Assembly (NCBI GenBank): GCA_964391185.1
Contig: CAYMIX010000002.1
Location: forward strand, 62,001-126,000
Reading direction: 5' to 3'
DNA length: 64,000 bases
Source of the DNA: JAKQEM01 sp964391185
Lineage (GTDB): Bacteria > Patescibacteriota > Gracilibacteria > Peribacterales > Peribacteraceae
The position numbers and the translations under genes are program-made. Shown here piece by piece: positions 23,700 through 32,669 of this stretch (position 1 is its first letter; the number at the start of each line of letters is the position of its first letter). The notes beneath the pieces are model-generated. The model did not search any database. It was not told where the DNA came from and worked only from the letters and a program-made list of their open reading frames with translations.

Positions 23700-24243
23700 T
23701 GCGTACGATGATATGAAACCTGAAGCGCAGGGGGAAACAAAAACTCTCACAAACACTTTCTTCTTTCACATCATTGATCGCTCACATCGCAGAAAGAGCG
23801 GTAGTCATACTCCGGAATACGGACACGTTCCTCTCAGCCACACATTGCTTCCTTTGCATTTTCCTGAGGAATGGCAACGTGATCGCCCTTGTGTTCCACA
23901 GAGTCTTTCTAAGACTCATACACCTGTGGCTACCGCCCTCTCTGCTCTGTAAAGACAAGCCCTGAACCCCGAGGTGGTTTAGGGCACAACCCCTCACTCT
24001 CCAGTGTTCCCTTTGGCTCGAAAGAGACTTACGGCGAACCGTCACGGAGACTTCGGCACGGTCCCGAGGAGAAACAAGAGACCAGAACAAGGCAGAGAAA
24101 TTGAAGATCCCTCATCTTCTTGCCCTGATACCCAACGTGGTTCAGGGAGTTCCACCACCGAGAAGACTCACCCCGTGTAGCGGGGCGATAGCTCTCGCTG
24201 GAAGACAAACATAAATAAGACCTGACTAGCTCGGGTCTTTTTT
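23700..24243 (+). ncRNA. Candidate large structured RNA (~540 nt), unidentified
   Basis: No convincing protein is encoded on either strand from 23650 to 24240, but the plus strand is a chain of stable hairpins that ends in a terminator. Examples: CCACAG...CTGTGG enclosing GAGTCTT-tc-TAAGACTC (~23897-23935); CCCTGAACC-ccgaggt-GGTTTAGGG (~23960); ACCGT...ACGGT with a uucg-like core (~24040); GAAGAT-ccctc-ATCTTC (~24105); CCCTGATACC-caacgt-GGTTCAGGG (~24123); CCCCG-tgtag-CGGGG (~24172). Two of the hairpins are near copies of each other. AGCGGTAG near 23808 can pair with CTACCGCC near 23932. I looked for RNase P (GGAAAGUCC/ACAGAA), tmRNA and SRP signatures and did not find them. The 5' end is a guess. 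Confidence 0.5.
24218..24243 (+). terminator. Terminator of the RNA candidate
   Basis: AGACCTGA-ctagc-TCGGGTCT (one G-U pair) followed by a T6 run. Confidence 0.75.
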
Positions 24244-24275
24244 ATATATCTGAGCAGGTTCCTTATATCTCTTTT

Positions 24276-24460
24276 CCACCTTTGTCCGCGACAAAGGTGG
24301 AGCCAAAGCGCCTGTGCGCCAATTCTCCTCCACCCGGCCCCGTGCCTCCGCAGCGATGCCGGAGGATGTAGACGGCATCGCTGGCGTCGGCGAAACGATC
24401 GGGGCCTTCCCCGAGCACCCCCCCCCGTGGCGCGCAACCCCTCCGGCGCATATAAAAAAG
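24276..24460. repeat. GC-rich island starting with a perfect palindrome
   Basis: CCACCTTTGTC-cgc-GACAAAGGTGG at 24276-24300 (11-bp arms), followed by ~160 bp of high-GC sequence with a C9 run (24418-24426) and several inverted words (gccggag, cggcatcg). All frames across it give Arg/Gly/Pro-rich products without family features, so I treat it as a non-coding repeat unit. With the RNA candidate it fills the gap between 23647 and 24526. Confidence 0.45.
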
Positions 24461-24526
24461 ATTCCGATCAAGAAGCTGAAAACTAGAACCTGACACCTAA
24501 AAACTTACGCGTCCGAGCGAAGAACT

Positions 24527-25087
24527 TTAGGAAACACGCGTCATATACAAACCTGTTTCTGTATTCACCTTCACCTTGTCGCCTTCGTTGATGAAGAGCG
24601 GAACGTTAACGGTAATTCCTGTCTCGAGCTTGGCAGGCTTGTTCCCACCTGTTGCCGTGTCGCCTTTTACGCCAGGTATGGTCTCAATGACTTTGAGATC
24701 CACCGTAGCCTTGAGCTTGATACCAATTGGGTTCTCCTGGAACACCAATGCATCAACATCACTGCCTTCCACCAGGTATCCAACAAGATCGCCCAGTGTC
24801 TCTGCTGAGAGATCGAACTGATCGTACGTATTCAAATCCATGAATGTATAAGCTTCACCGTTACCGTACAAGAATTGCACTTTGCGGTAACCAACATCTG
24901 CTTCCTCGATTTTTTCACTTCCCTGGAAGTTCTTGGCGATAACCGCACCTGTTTTGAGGTTCTTGAGCTTGCACTGCATATTCGCCTTGCTTTGGCTTTT
25001 GCGACCGAATACAGAGTTAATAACTAAATATGGCTCTCCATCAATTTGGATAGCGCGGCCTGGCTTGAGATCAGTAATTTCGTACAT
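24527..25087 (-). CDS. efp: Elongation factor P
   Basis: 186 residues with three beta-barrel domains; rescues ribosomes stalled at polyproline. N-terminal KOW-like domain with VINSVFGRKSQSKANMQCKLKNLKTGAVIAKNF, where the loop position of the modified Lys/Arg is K in GRKSQSK. The middle domain has VQFLYGNGEAYTFMDLNTYDQFDL, and the C-terminal OB domain TGGNKPAKLETGITVNVPLFINEGDKVKVNTETGLYMTRV has the family end signature. A TAGTCT box lies 9 nt upstream and no SD. Confidence 0.96.
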   Translation of the reverse strand: MYEITDLKPGRAIQIDGEPYLVINSVFGRKSQSKANMQCKLKNLKTGAVIAKNFQGSEKIEEADVGYRKVQFLYGNGEAYTFMDLNTYDQFDLSAETLGDLVGYLVEGSDVDALVFQENPIGIKLKATVDLKVIETIPGVKGDTATGGNKPAKLETGITVNVPLFINEGDKVKVNTETGLYMTRVS

Positions 25088-25164
25088 AGGGCCGCTAGAC
25101 TAGCCCTGGTGACGAATTCATGCAACTTCAAAGCAAATCGCCGATTTGAACAGGCTCGCTCATT

Positions 25165-25195
25165 CGTTCTTCGAAGCGCGAATAAACGAAGAACG
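25165..25195. repeat. CGTTCTTCG...CGAAGAACG palindrome, copy at 25.2 kb
   Basis: 9-bp arms at 25165-25173 and 25187-25195 with a 13-nt core aagcgcgaataaa. Same arms at 51804-51833, related core at 46973-46986. It lies just downstream of the anti-sigma stop and could act as a 3' hairpin. Confidence 0.65.
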
Positions 25196-25209
25196 TGCAT
25201 GCTCGAGAT

Positions 25210-27108
25210 TTACTGTTCCGTCTCCTCTCTCAATTCCCGAATCGCCGGACGTACGTACCGTCCCAGGCCATCTTCTGGCAAGGCGTGGTACAAGCGACGC
25301 AGAATGCGACCCTCGTCGGGGTGGCCGCTGAGCTGCTTGATTTCATACTGGAGCTGATTCCAACGTGAACGTGGCTGCGTGAAAACAAATATGCGTCCGC
25401 GGATGCGCTCGATCATCGCATCGATCTGCTCGTCTGTCAGCGGCTCCATAACAATCACTGGTGTCTTGCTTGGCAAGTATGGCTTAAGCTCATCGATAAG
25501 CTCGTCGGCAATAACGCCTGTTCCCGATTGCTGTTCAAGTTTTTCGGCAGCATTGGAAAGAAGGAGTAACACTTCTTTCTTCACGTTTGGCTTGAGCGCA
25601 TTTTCTTCAAGCGAAGACAGATATGGCTCAAGTGAGTCATACATTTCTTGCGCGCGCATAGTGTCTCCTACTTCAATTGCCTGATGCAAAACGTCGAGCG
25701 TATCCACGAGCACGATTCCTTCAACATCTGATGCATCGACTGTGTCGACTGGGAGCTGTGCGCTTGCTTCAAGCACTGTGCGCTTGATCTGATACATCGC
25801 ATCATCGGGGAGAGCTGCAGATACGTCCGCAGTGTTCTCTGCCACTTCTTGGCGGAGCAAGAACTGCGTGATGCTATCACCGCCTGTTCCACTCGCGATG
25901 TTGAGGAGCGCCTGTTTATATTCTCCAAGCGGCACATCAGCGCCTTCACTACCTTCTGCAATGAGTCCAGCAGCTTCATTGAGGCGTGTAGATGCAAGGC
26001 CGAGTTGCTTCTGTACTTTGCTTTCTGGGTCCAATGTGAGGAGCATATCAACCTGCTCAGCCACACGTTTAACAGCATATAACGGCGAATTGGGCAGGAT
26101 TCCTGCTTGTGCCGCACGACGCTCCTGTTGCATCTGCGCTACTTCGCGCTGATGGACCGCATCACGTTGTAAATTCTGTGTCACCCATGCATCATCATAT
26201 TCATTATCATTGATAGTCGTCACACTCATGTCATTACTTGAACCAAAACGCGCACGTTCACCTGCCAGCAGTATCATCTCAGTGCCCGCATGCGCAATAA
26301 CCGTATGACGATCCCAGGCGCGCACCATTGCCGATGTTTCATCCAACGAAATCGAAACACTTCCTCCGTGCACCGTGATATCCCCATAAGGAGTTGCGAC
26401 GGTCATACCACGCAAATGATTCGAGAGAAGACCTTGTAACCAAATACGACCATGTGAGAGCGTCATTGTTGGACCCTCGAGCGCAGGCTCCGGACGATCA
26501 GAGAGATCGTGCAATGCGAGTGTCGTGTGTATATCCAAACGGACAGTACCATCATCATGAAGAAGAACCGTTGCTTCGCCATTAGCCGTGCGAAGCTGGA
26601 TAGGATGATTGATCGTAACCTCGCCCGTCGCAGGCTGCCACAAATCGTGCAGAGCGAGCTCCACTTCCCCTTTTGTCGGAACAACGATCACCGTAGACTC
26701 AGCGATCGTACTTGGTGCAAGGAAAAACACTGGGCTCGCACGCAATGCAACGAGCACGAGTACACTTGCTGCGACCCACTTGGTACGTACGTACGATGAA
26801 CGAACGTGTGCTGGAGCCAAGCGACTCATCAGACGATCGCGGAGTAGATACTGCTGGGAGCCAGAAGGTTCGAAGAATGACTTCAGACGATCGAGTACAC
26901 TCGAAACCTGTGGCACATCGATCCGGCTGAGTACATTATTCCACAGCCGAGAGCGTTGATGCACGCTCGGCGTGAGCTCATTCTTCACTGCTTCAAACAC
27001 TGCCGCAGCGTTCATTCTGCTCTGGATACGTGAGAATACGCGTGCGCGCTGCTCCTCAGAGGGAGCAATATCTTCACGGAGCCGGCGCAAAAGCGGTTCT
27101 GGTGTCAT
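25210..27108 (-). CDS. Anti-sigma-like membrane protein with FecR and DUF5667-like domains
   Basis: 632 residues. Residues ~1-105 are cytoplasmic with three helical units resembling each other (LRRLREDIAPSEEQRARVFSRIQSRM and similar). One TM helix lies at ~110-130 (WVAASVLVLVALRASPVFFLA). A FecR-like beta domain spans ~140-310 (GEVTINHPIQLRTANGEATVLLHDDGTVRLD; TPYGDITVHGGSVSISLDE). A DUF5667-like helical region starts at GILPNSPLYAVKRVAEQVDMLLTLDPESKVQKQLGLASTRLNEA (~345). The C-terminus is a long helical domain. It begins 34 bp after the ECF sigma gene, so it probably holds that sigma factor at the membrane and responds to an envelope signal. Confidence 0.85.
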   Translation of the reverse strand: MTPEPLLRRLREDIAPSEEQRARVFSRIQSRMNAAAVFEAVKNELTPSVHQRSRLWNNVLSRIDVPQVSSVLDRLKSFFEPSGSQQYLLRDRLMSRLAPAHVRSSYVRTKWVAASVLVLVALRASPVFFLAPSTIAESTVIVVPTKGEVELALHDLWQPATGEVTINHPIQLRTANGEATVLLHDDGTVRLDIHTTLALHDLSDRPEPALEGPTMTLSHGRIWLQGLLSNHLRGMTVATPYGDITVHGGSVSISLDETSAMVRAWDRHTVIAHAGTEMILLAGERARFGSSNDMSVTTINDNEYDDAWVTQNLQRDAVHQREVAQMQQERRAAQAGILPNSPLYAVKRVAEQVDMLLTLDPESKVQKQLGLASTRLNEAAGLIAEGSEGADVPLGEYKQALLNIASGTGGDSITQFLLRQEVAENTADVSAALPDDAMYQIKRTVLEASAQLPVDTVDASDVEGIVLVDTLDVLHQAIEVGDTMRAQEMYDSLEPYLSSLEENALKPNVKKEVLLLLSNAAEKLEQQSGTGVIADELIDELKPYLPSKTPVIVMEPLTDEQIDAMIERIRGRIFVFTQPRSRWNQLQYEIKQLSGHPDEGRILRRLYHALPEDGLGRYVRPAIRELREETEQ

Positions 27109-27142
27109 TTTCTACTGGTAAAACGGGGAGAAAGGGCTTCTG

Positions 27143-27712
27143 TTACAGTTCAACATGCATTTCTGGGGGCAATAAACGCTCTAGTTTGCGCAATGCTCGC
27201 ATCTTGAGTATGCGCACTCCTCCTTCGGATATCCGGAGCACCCGAGCAACTTCGCTATACGGAAGCTCAGAAACATATGTTAAGAGCAAAATATCACGAT
27301 ATCTGCGCGGTAACTGATCCAAGGCCTGACGGACTATCCTGAGAGTATCCTTGCGTTCGATTCGAGCCTCGGTGCGGTTAAACGTGTCGGTGTCAGGAAC
27401 CGTCTCCGGAACCTCTTCAAAGCCACGCTGCGAGCGATACACATCGATCACCGCATGACGCGCGATGCGGAAAATCCACGCACCAAACGGAACGTTTTTG
27501 TGAAGCCTGTACGTGTAGAGCTTTTCCCATGCTTTCACGAACACATCCGCCGTGGTGTCTTCTGCCATTTCCTTTGGCAACCGGAACGCAGCATAGCGAT
27601 ACACCGGTATGAAGAAATTATCGTAAATTTTTCCAAATGCCTCGGTATCCCCCTCTTGCGCACGCTTAATGAGCTCTTGTAAGTCAGCCTCCGGTAACGT
27701 CGGAAAAGTCAT
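27143..27712 (-). CDS. ECF-type RNA polymerase sigma factor
   Basis: 189 residues. Sigma2 region: AFGKIYDNFFIPVYRYAAFRLPKEMAEDTTADVFVKAWEKL ... FGAWIFRIARHAVIDVYRSQR. Sigma4 region: LDQLPRRYRDILLLTYVSELPYSEVARVLRISEGGVRILKMRALRKL with the helix-turn-helix. The two are joined by an acidic linker, as in ECF sigmas. TATATT lies 9 nt before the ATG. It is the first gene of a two-gene unit with the FecR-domain anti-sigma. The targets are not visible here. Confidence 0.93.
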   Translation of the reverse strand: MTFPTLPEADLQELIKRAQEGDTEAFGKIYDNFFIPVYRYAAFRLPKEMAEDTTADVFVKAWEKLYTYRLHKNVPFGAWIFRIARHAVIDVYRSQRGFEEVPETVPDTDTFNRTEARIERKDTLRIVRQALDQLPRRYRDILLLTYVSELPYSEVARVLRISEGGVRILKMRALRKLERLLPPEMHVEL

Positions 27713-27733
27713 GGGAATAGGAATATATCACAC

Positions 27734-29560
27734 TTACTCCCACTCAATAGTTGCTGGCGGCTTATTTGTCATATCGAGGAACACGCAATCGATTCCCGGT
27801 AGTTGCAGCAACCTATCGGTCATGCGCTTAAGAACATCTTCAGGAAGTGGGATAGCCGTTGCGGTCATCGCTTCTTGTGAATCAATGGGACGGAGAACGA
27901 TCGACTGGCCGCCGGCCTTGATTCCAAACGGTAACAACACTGTTGGGAACTGCCAAATTTCTTCGTAAAGTTTTGCGCGGTGCATTTCTTCATCGACGAT
28001 GAAATCTGCTTCTTGGAGAAGCGCAGCACGCTCACGTGTCAGTGTCATTGGAGTAAACACGAAATCGACTGGCGCACTATGTGACGTACAAAGAAGCACG
28101 CGATTAAACGCATGGATTTTATTTGGGATGCTCGTCGCACATGAGCGATGTTCTGGCGTGACCAAACACGGATTATCACTGAAGAGTGCAACCGCATGGC
28201 GGTACGTGCGACCGTCTCCCTGTACACCGACAGACTTCACCGGAAGCACTTTGTGCGGGAGCGGAATACCCGCAGCATCGAAGTCAGGATCAAATGGTTC
28301 AGCGCCACAAAGAATACGAACGCCAAGACCTGGGCCCGGGAATGGGTGACGCCAAACAAGCACGTGTGGAATGCGCAGCTCTTCGCCAAGTGTGCGTACT
28401 TCGTCTTTATAGAGGTCTTTCAGAGGTTCAATCACCAATCCTGCATCGATCATTTTCTGCACTGCTTCCACGCGATTGTGGTGCGTTTTAATTTTATCGG
28501 CATGTTTGGTGCCACCTGTTTCGATGGTGTCTGGATAAATCGTTCCCTGTCCGAGCATCCATCCATCTTCCATTTTGAGCCCCATCGCATCGCTCTCACG
28601 TTTCTGAATTTCCAGGAACGTATCACCGATTATCTGACGCTTCTGTTCTGGTTCGGTGACACCTTTGAGATTCTCAAAAAATTCATTTGAGGCATCAATG
28701 ATGTATAAGTTTTCGATACCCAAAAGATCAAACGCATTCTTGATATTGCGCACTTCGTCTTTGCGCATAAGGCCCGTATCGACGAGTAATCCTTGCACAC
28801 GCTCTGGACCCAGAATTTCATTGAGCAATGTAAACGCAACAGTGGAATCTACTCCTCCAGACACCATCATAAATACGCGACGACCTTCCACTTCTTTCAA
28901 AATTTGATTCCCGATGCGTTGTACATACCCCGTCATCGACCATGGCTTCGCCTTGCAGAGATTCACGAATTTTTTGAGGATGTCAGCACCATACTGAGAG
29001 TGCACGACTTCCAAGTGGAACTGCACGCTGTAAATATTTTTCGTTTCATTGGAAAGTGCTGCATTTGCGCACGTATCGCTGCTCGCAGACACCACAAATC
29101 CCGGTGGCAACTTCGTTACTTCATCGCCGTGCGACATCCATACGACGAAGTTATGTGGCAGACCATCAAAGAGCGGACCAGGTGTCATGACGCGGATTTC
29201 TGTGTGACCGTACTCTTTCACTTTGCCTGACTTCACTTCTCCACCCGCAACATGGGAAATCCAATGATGACCATAGCAAATTCCAAGGACTGGAATACCG
29301 AGTTCGAGAATTTTTGGATCAGCTTGCGGACTGCCTGCATCATACACACTCTGAGGTCCACCCGAGAGGATGATTCCCGCCACGTCTTTGAGATCCGCAG
29401 CAGGAGTCTCCGGCGGAAGAATCTGCGAAAACGCTCCTGCTTCGCGCACACGGCGAGCAATCAGGTGAGCGTATTGACCTCCGAAATCCAGAATGACGAT
29501 CGAGCCGGGGTGGATTGAACCCGGCGAAGTACCTTTGGATGAAGTCGGGTGGGCTTCCAT
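27734..29560 (-). CDS. guaA: GMP synthase (glutamine-hydrolysing)
   Basis: 608 residues, longer than the usual ~520. It converts XMP to GMP using glutamine amide nitrogen. The class-I amidotransferase domain (~20-215) has the nucleophile Cys in GICYGHH and the His/Glu in VQFHLEV. The PPi-synthetase P-loop is SGGVDSTV (~245). The dimerisation domain ends with NKPPATIEWE. The segment around 305-385, with FLEIQKRESDAMGLKMEDGWMLGQGTIYPDTIETGGTKHADKIKTHHN, is the XMP-binding part; additional length lies between 430 and 540. TAAACT lies 6 nt upstream. Confidence 0.96.
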   Translation of the reverse strand: MEAHPTSSKGTSPGSIHPGSIVILDFGGQYAHLIARRVREAGAFSQILPPETPAADLKDVAGIILSGGPQSVYDAGSPQADPKILELGIPVLGICYGHHWISHVAGGEVKSGKVKEYGHTEIRVMTPGPLFDGLPHNFVVWMSHGDEVTKLPPGFVVSASSDTCANAALSNETKNIYSVQFHLEVVHSQYGADILKKFVNLCKAKPWSMTGYVQRIGNQILKEVEGRRVFMMVSGGVDSTVAFTLLNEILGPERVQGLLVDTGLMRKDEVRNIKNAFDLLGIENLYIIDASNEFFENLKGVTEPEQKRQIIGDTFLEIQKRESDAMGLKMEDGWMLGQGTIYPDTIETGGTKHADKIKTHHNRVEAVQKMIDAGLVIEPLKDLYKDEVRTLGEELRIPHVLVWRHPFPGPGLGVRILCGAEPFDPDFDAAGIPLPHKVLPVKSVGVQGDGRTYRHAVALFSDNPCLVTPEHRSCATSIPNKIHAFNRVLLCTSHSAPVDFVFTPMTLTRERAALLQEADFIVDEEMHRAKLYEEIWQFPTVLLPFGIKAGGQSIVLRPIDSQEAMTATAIPLPEDVLKRMTDRLLQLPGIDCVFLDMTNKPPATIEWE

Positions 29561-29569
29561 GGCGGAAGT

Positions 29570-30892
29570 TTACGTATGTTGGCGTTTTTTGGCAATCGTA
29601 ACTGCTGTAGCAATAAGCACCCACAGTCCGTAACTAACAGCCGCATCCTCAAATGCGTGAAGGAAGAGTGCTGCGACACTGAGCCCGATGAATGCGACTC
29701 GCAACTCGTTTCTCGTAACTCGATTTATTCCACGGAACACTAACACCATAAGAGCGATATAAAGCGCGAAGCCAATCCATCCCATCTCAGCTCCTATCTG
29801 TAAGTACCAGTTTTCCGGAAGGAACGGACAGGAACATACACGGTCCACCGGCTGCACTTGCGTATCGCCAAGGAACACGCAGAGGTCCGGGCGAGCTGCC
29901 GCCCACGATGGATCGTCTGTTTCACGGAGTAATACGCATGCATCGCTCACACGATTGCTCGCTGGCCCCGCCATGCCCAATCCCCGTCCGAACGGATGAC
30001 GGATCATTGTATGAATTGCTTGGATAGGACCTTCGATATGACCGCGTGACGATGTGATACGAACGATGATCGACGGGAAGAAAATACTCAGGAGAATTGC
30101 CGCGGCAACAATCGTTCCACCGATGCTGAAGTGCATGCGGCGCGATGTTTGCTTGATATATGGCCATGCGACAATCGCAACCATGATAAATGCAGATATC
30201 CATGCGGCGCGTGAGAAAGACATTGCTATCGCGATCAAACATACAATAGAGACAGCTTTCTTTCTCGTAATCGCAACAGCCAACGGAATAAGCATCCACA
30301 ATCCCAACTGATTGGGACCACTCATGGTCGACTGGATTCTGCGAAGTCCCGTTTCCCCAATCATCTGGAATGCAGCGATTGGCTTACCAGGAACATAGAG
30401 CGAATGGAGATCTGAGTACCCGAGCCAGTGGAAGAATGCAGATGGAAGGAAGAAGCTGATGATTCCGTAGCCTGCGACAATCGAACCGACGATCAAGAGC
30501 GTCCTTTTTGCATGGATGAAAAAGAGTTCGGTCCACGGCACGCGACGCAAAACAAGGAATGCGACAAGCGGAACAAAGTCGTAGCGAAATCCAAAGGTGT
30601 AGAGGCTCCAGTTTTTGTGCGTCGTCATTGTGACGACAACAGATAGAACGAGCAGTGCGAGAATGATTGCGTCGATTTTATCGATTCTTATTTTCGGGCG
30701 AGACATCAGCCACTCGATACCAGCGATGATAAGAATCAGCGCGAGCAGTCCTTCTTTCCAAAGAGCCAGCCAACTGAGAGGTCCTTGGTCTGGCCCGACA
30801 ATGATTCGTGTTCCAACAGTGACCAAAAACGCATGAAACGGCAGCACCACAAAAAGCAGTAAGGAAAGCCATTCTCGAAGAGGTCGTAGCAT
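29570..30892 (-). CDS. O-antigen ligase/polymerase-like membrane protein
   Basis: 440 residues with 11-12 TM helices and a large extracytoplasmic loop (~300-380: SSRGHIEGPIQAIHTMIRHPFGRGLGMAG ... LPENWYLQIGAEMGWIGFALY). This HPFGxGLG ... ENxYLQ pattern is that of the Wzy/WaaL (Wzy_C) family, which joins or polymerises lipid-linked glycans at the outer face. The start at 30892 (MLRPLREWLSLLLFVVLPF) begins the first TM helix; the frame further up to 30979 overlaps the divergent gene. It ends 10 bp before guaA on the same strand. Confidence 0.85.
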   Translation of the reverse strand: MLRPLREWLSLLLFVVLPFHAFLVTVGTRIIVGPDQGPLSWLALWKEGLLALILIIAGIEWLMSRPKIRIDKIDAIILALLVLSVVVTMTTHKNWSLYTFGFRYDFVPLVAFLVLRRVPWTELFFIHAKRTLLIVGSIVAGYGIISFFLPSAFFHWLGYSDLHSLYVPGKPIAAFQMIGETGLRRIQSTMSGPNQLGLWMLIPLAVAITRKKAVSIVCLIAIAMSFSRAAWISAFIMVAIVAWPYIKQTSRRMHFSIGGTIVAAAILLSIFFPSIIVRITSSRGHIEGPIQAIHTMIRHPFGRGLGMAGPASNRVSDACVLLRETDDPSWAAARPDLCVFLGDTQVQPVDRVCSCPFLPENWYLQIGAEMGWIGFALYIALMVLVFRGINRVTRNELRVAFIGLSVAALFLHAFEDAAVSYGLWVLIATAVTIAKKRQHT

Positions 30893-30930
30893 TGCGTCGG
30901 CTGTAAAAGTTCTTACACTATACACCCCGC

Positions 30931-31356
30931 ATGACTGCCCCAGAATCATCATCGGCGGAGCAGCCAGAGAATGTTCCAATCCCAGATTATGAACATTTCA
31001 AACGATGGTGTGAAGCTGCCAAAACTAATCCCCTTTTGATCGAAGAATATTGTGATCGATTGCTCACTCGCTGCCAAGAAGACGCTCGAATTTATATTTG
31101 TGCATTACTCAAAAAAGAACTGGCAGAAGTTCGCACAATAAAAACCGAACAAAGTTTTAAAGAACTTGTTGATCGCGTTGCTCGTACGATCGTTCGCTTG
31201 GAAATGCTTATGGCGACCAAGACGCCGTTGCCAGTAGAACCTACATCAAACATTCCACATCTCCGCGAAGTGGCTTCGGGCGCTTGGGCAAACTTAAAAG
31301 CTCGCTTTAAGTCTCTCATCTTCTGGCCTAAAGATCGCACCACTTTGCAGGACTGA
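30931..31356 (+). CDS. Uncharacterised soluble helical protein
   Basis: 141 residues, TATACA 6 nt upstream of the ATG. The acidic, disordered N-terminus (TAPESSSAEQPENVP) is followed by helices (YEHFKRWCEAAKTNPLLIEEYCDRLLTRCQEDARIYICALLKKELAEVR and FKELVDRVARTIVRLEMLMATKTPLP). No signal or TM. Family not recognised. Its last 63 bp overlap the 3' end of the convergent wecB-like gene. Confidence 0.65.
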   Translation: MTAPESSSAEQPENVPIPDYEHFKRWCEAAKTNPLLIEEYCDRLLTRCQEDARIYICALLKKELAEVRTIKTEQSFKELVDRVARTIVRLEMLMATKTPLPVEPTSNIPHLREVASGAWANLKARFKSLIFWPKDRTTLQD

Positions 31357-32619
31357 TTCCACTGCATCGATACACGCTGCACTGACATTTTTACCATAGA
31401 GCTGTGGCGCTTTTCGCATCTCCGCATTGTCCCATGCGAATTCGATCATCGCTTTGATGGCACCTGCATCCTCTGGAGGAGCGATCAAGTTTCCACCATT
31501 GATGATAGATTCTGAACGATCAGATCCATACCGAAGGGTGACACATGGGATTCCCATCACATTCATTTCTTCCTGCATGGAACCAGAGTCAGTTGCACAC
31601 ACCGCAGCTTTACTCATTGCTGCAATCACATCCACGTATTCAGGCCACACATCGGAGAAAATAAAGTTCGAGTGATCCTTCGCGAGTTGCTCTACTTCTG
31701 TGGTGAGTCCAAATTTCTCGAAAGCGAACTTGGTCTGATTCATGTTAATCAGAAGTACAGTGCGACCATCGAGAATCAAACTCTTCATCGCGTTATAAAT
31801 AGACATGAAGCGCTTTTCATTTACGCAGTTTTCGCGGCGATGAATGCAGAACCGCACAAAGTTCCCGTCTTTCAATTGTGGATGACGTTCAAACACTGTT
31901 GATTCACTGATGCGCTCCATCGCTTCGTGTGTCGCATCAACAACTGAATTACCAACAACAAAGATGCGATCATTGGAGAAGCCTTCGCCGAGCATGAATT
32001 CCCTATCGAGTTCGACCGGAGCCAAGTGCACACCTGTCGCTGCTTCGCTCGCGCGTGTGTTGAACTGTTCTGGGTATGGCTCAAGGCTTCCACGTTCCCA
32101 GTTATTTCGATCCATAAGAAATGTTCGCCACTTGGCGACATCGAGATCTTTCGAAAATCCAAACTTCACAAAGCTTGGTGTGAGCGTTCTAATTCCTGCT
32201 TCTACGTGCACAGAAGAGAATCCATTACAGAAGCCTGCATTGCTCGCGGCCATCGCTGTTGTCGTATCACCGTGAACATATGGGATGACGATCTTATTGA
32301 GCTTCTTAAGTTCAGCGATCACAAAACCAAGGCGACCGATAATCTGGCTCACAACTTCATGCATCGACCCACGAACGTTGAGATTGAAATCTGGTTCGAC
32401 ACCGAATTCTTTCAGCATTCCCCCACTGAGGTTTTCATCATAATGCTGGCCGGTGTGGCCAAGCAGCACGAGATGACCACGCTTCTTCAATTCTTTGTAC
32501 AAAGGCACCTGCTTGATAATGTCGGGCTTTGTCGCAATCAAAATAATGTGCACGTTGGTATCCTTGTGAGACCCAATGTCACTGAAGAAGCTTGCCGAGC
32601 GGTAAGTAATCTCGTTCAT
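31294..32619 (-). CDS. wecB: UDP-N-acetylglucosamine 2-epimerase-like protein
   Basis: 441 residues. Epimerase_2 (GT-B fold) pattern: LIATKPDIIKQVPLYKELKKRGHLVLLGHTGQHYDENLS, then VIPYVHGDTTTAMAASNAGFCNGFSSVHVEAGIRT, RFCIHRRENC and ATDSGSMQEEMNVMGIPCVTLRYGSDRSESI. WecB makes UDP-ManNAc from UDP-GlcNAc, feeding the TagA/WecG-type transferase at 35503-36225. It is longer than typical (~375-390), with an insert at ~150-200 (FLMDRNNWERGSLEPYPEQFNTRAS). TAAACT lies 6 nt upstream. Confidence 0.87.
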   Translation of the reverse strand: MNEITYRSASFFSDIGSHKDTNVHIILIATKPDIIKQVPLYKELKKRGHLVLLGHTGQHYDENLSGGMLKEFGVEPDFNLNVRGSMHEVVSQIIGRLGFVIAELKKLNKIVIPYVHGDTTTAMAASNAGFCNGFSSVHVEAGIRTLTPSFVKFGFSKDLDVAKWRTFLMDRNNWERGSLEPYPEQFNTRASEAATGVHLAPVELDREFMLGEGFSNDRIFVVGNSVVDATHEAMERISESTVFERHPQLKDGNFVRFCIHRRENCVNEKRFMSIYNAMKSLILDGRTVLLINMNQTKFAFEKFGLTTEVEQLAKDHSNFIFSDVWPEYVDVIAAMSKAAVCATDSGSMQEEMNVMGIPCVTLRYGSDRSESIINGGNLIAPPEDAGAIKAMIEFAWDNAEMRKAPQLYGKNVSAACIDAVESVLQSGAIFRPEDERLKASF

Positions 32620-32669
32620 ACAGGCAGTTTAGCGCTGGACGAAGCGAAAGGACAGCGTAGAATAGTGCT

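Noticed and set aside
23656..23952. Plus-strand ORF of 98 codons in the RNA candidate
   Set aside because: Low-quality composition (His/Thr/Pro), GTG start without SD, and the region folds into hairpins; better explained as RNA.
23700..24243. RNase P RNA, tmRNA or SRP RNA
   Set aside because: The conserved cores (GGAAAGUCC and ACAGAA, tmRNA tRNA-like ends, GGAAGcaGCC SRP loop) were not found on either strand.
24168..24496. Minus-strand Arg/Gly-rich ORFs in the GC-rich island
   Set aside because: Several frames are open together because of GC content; no start signal or family features.
24527..25357. Plus-strand ORFs antisense to efp and the anti-sigma gene
   Set aside because: Shadow frames of well-supported minus-strand genes.
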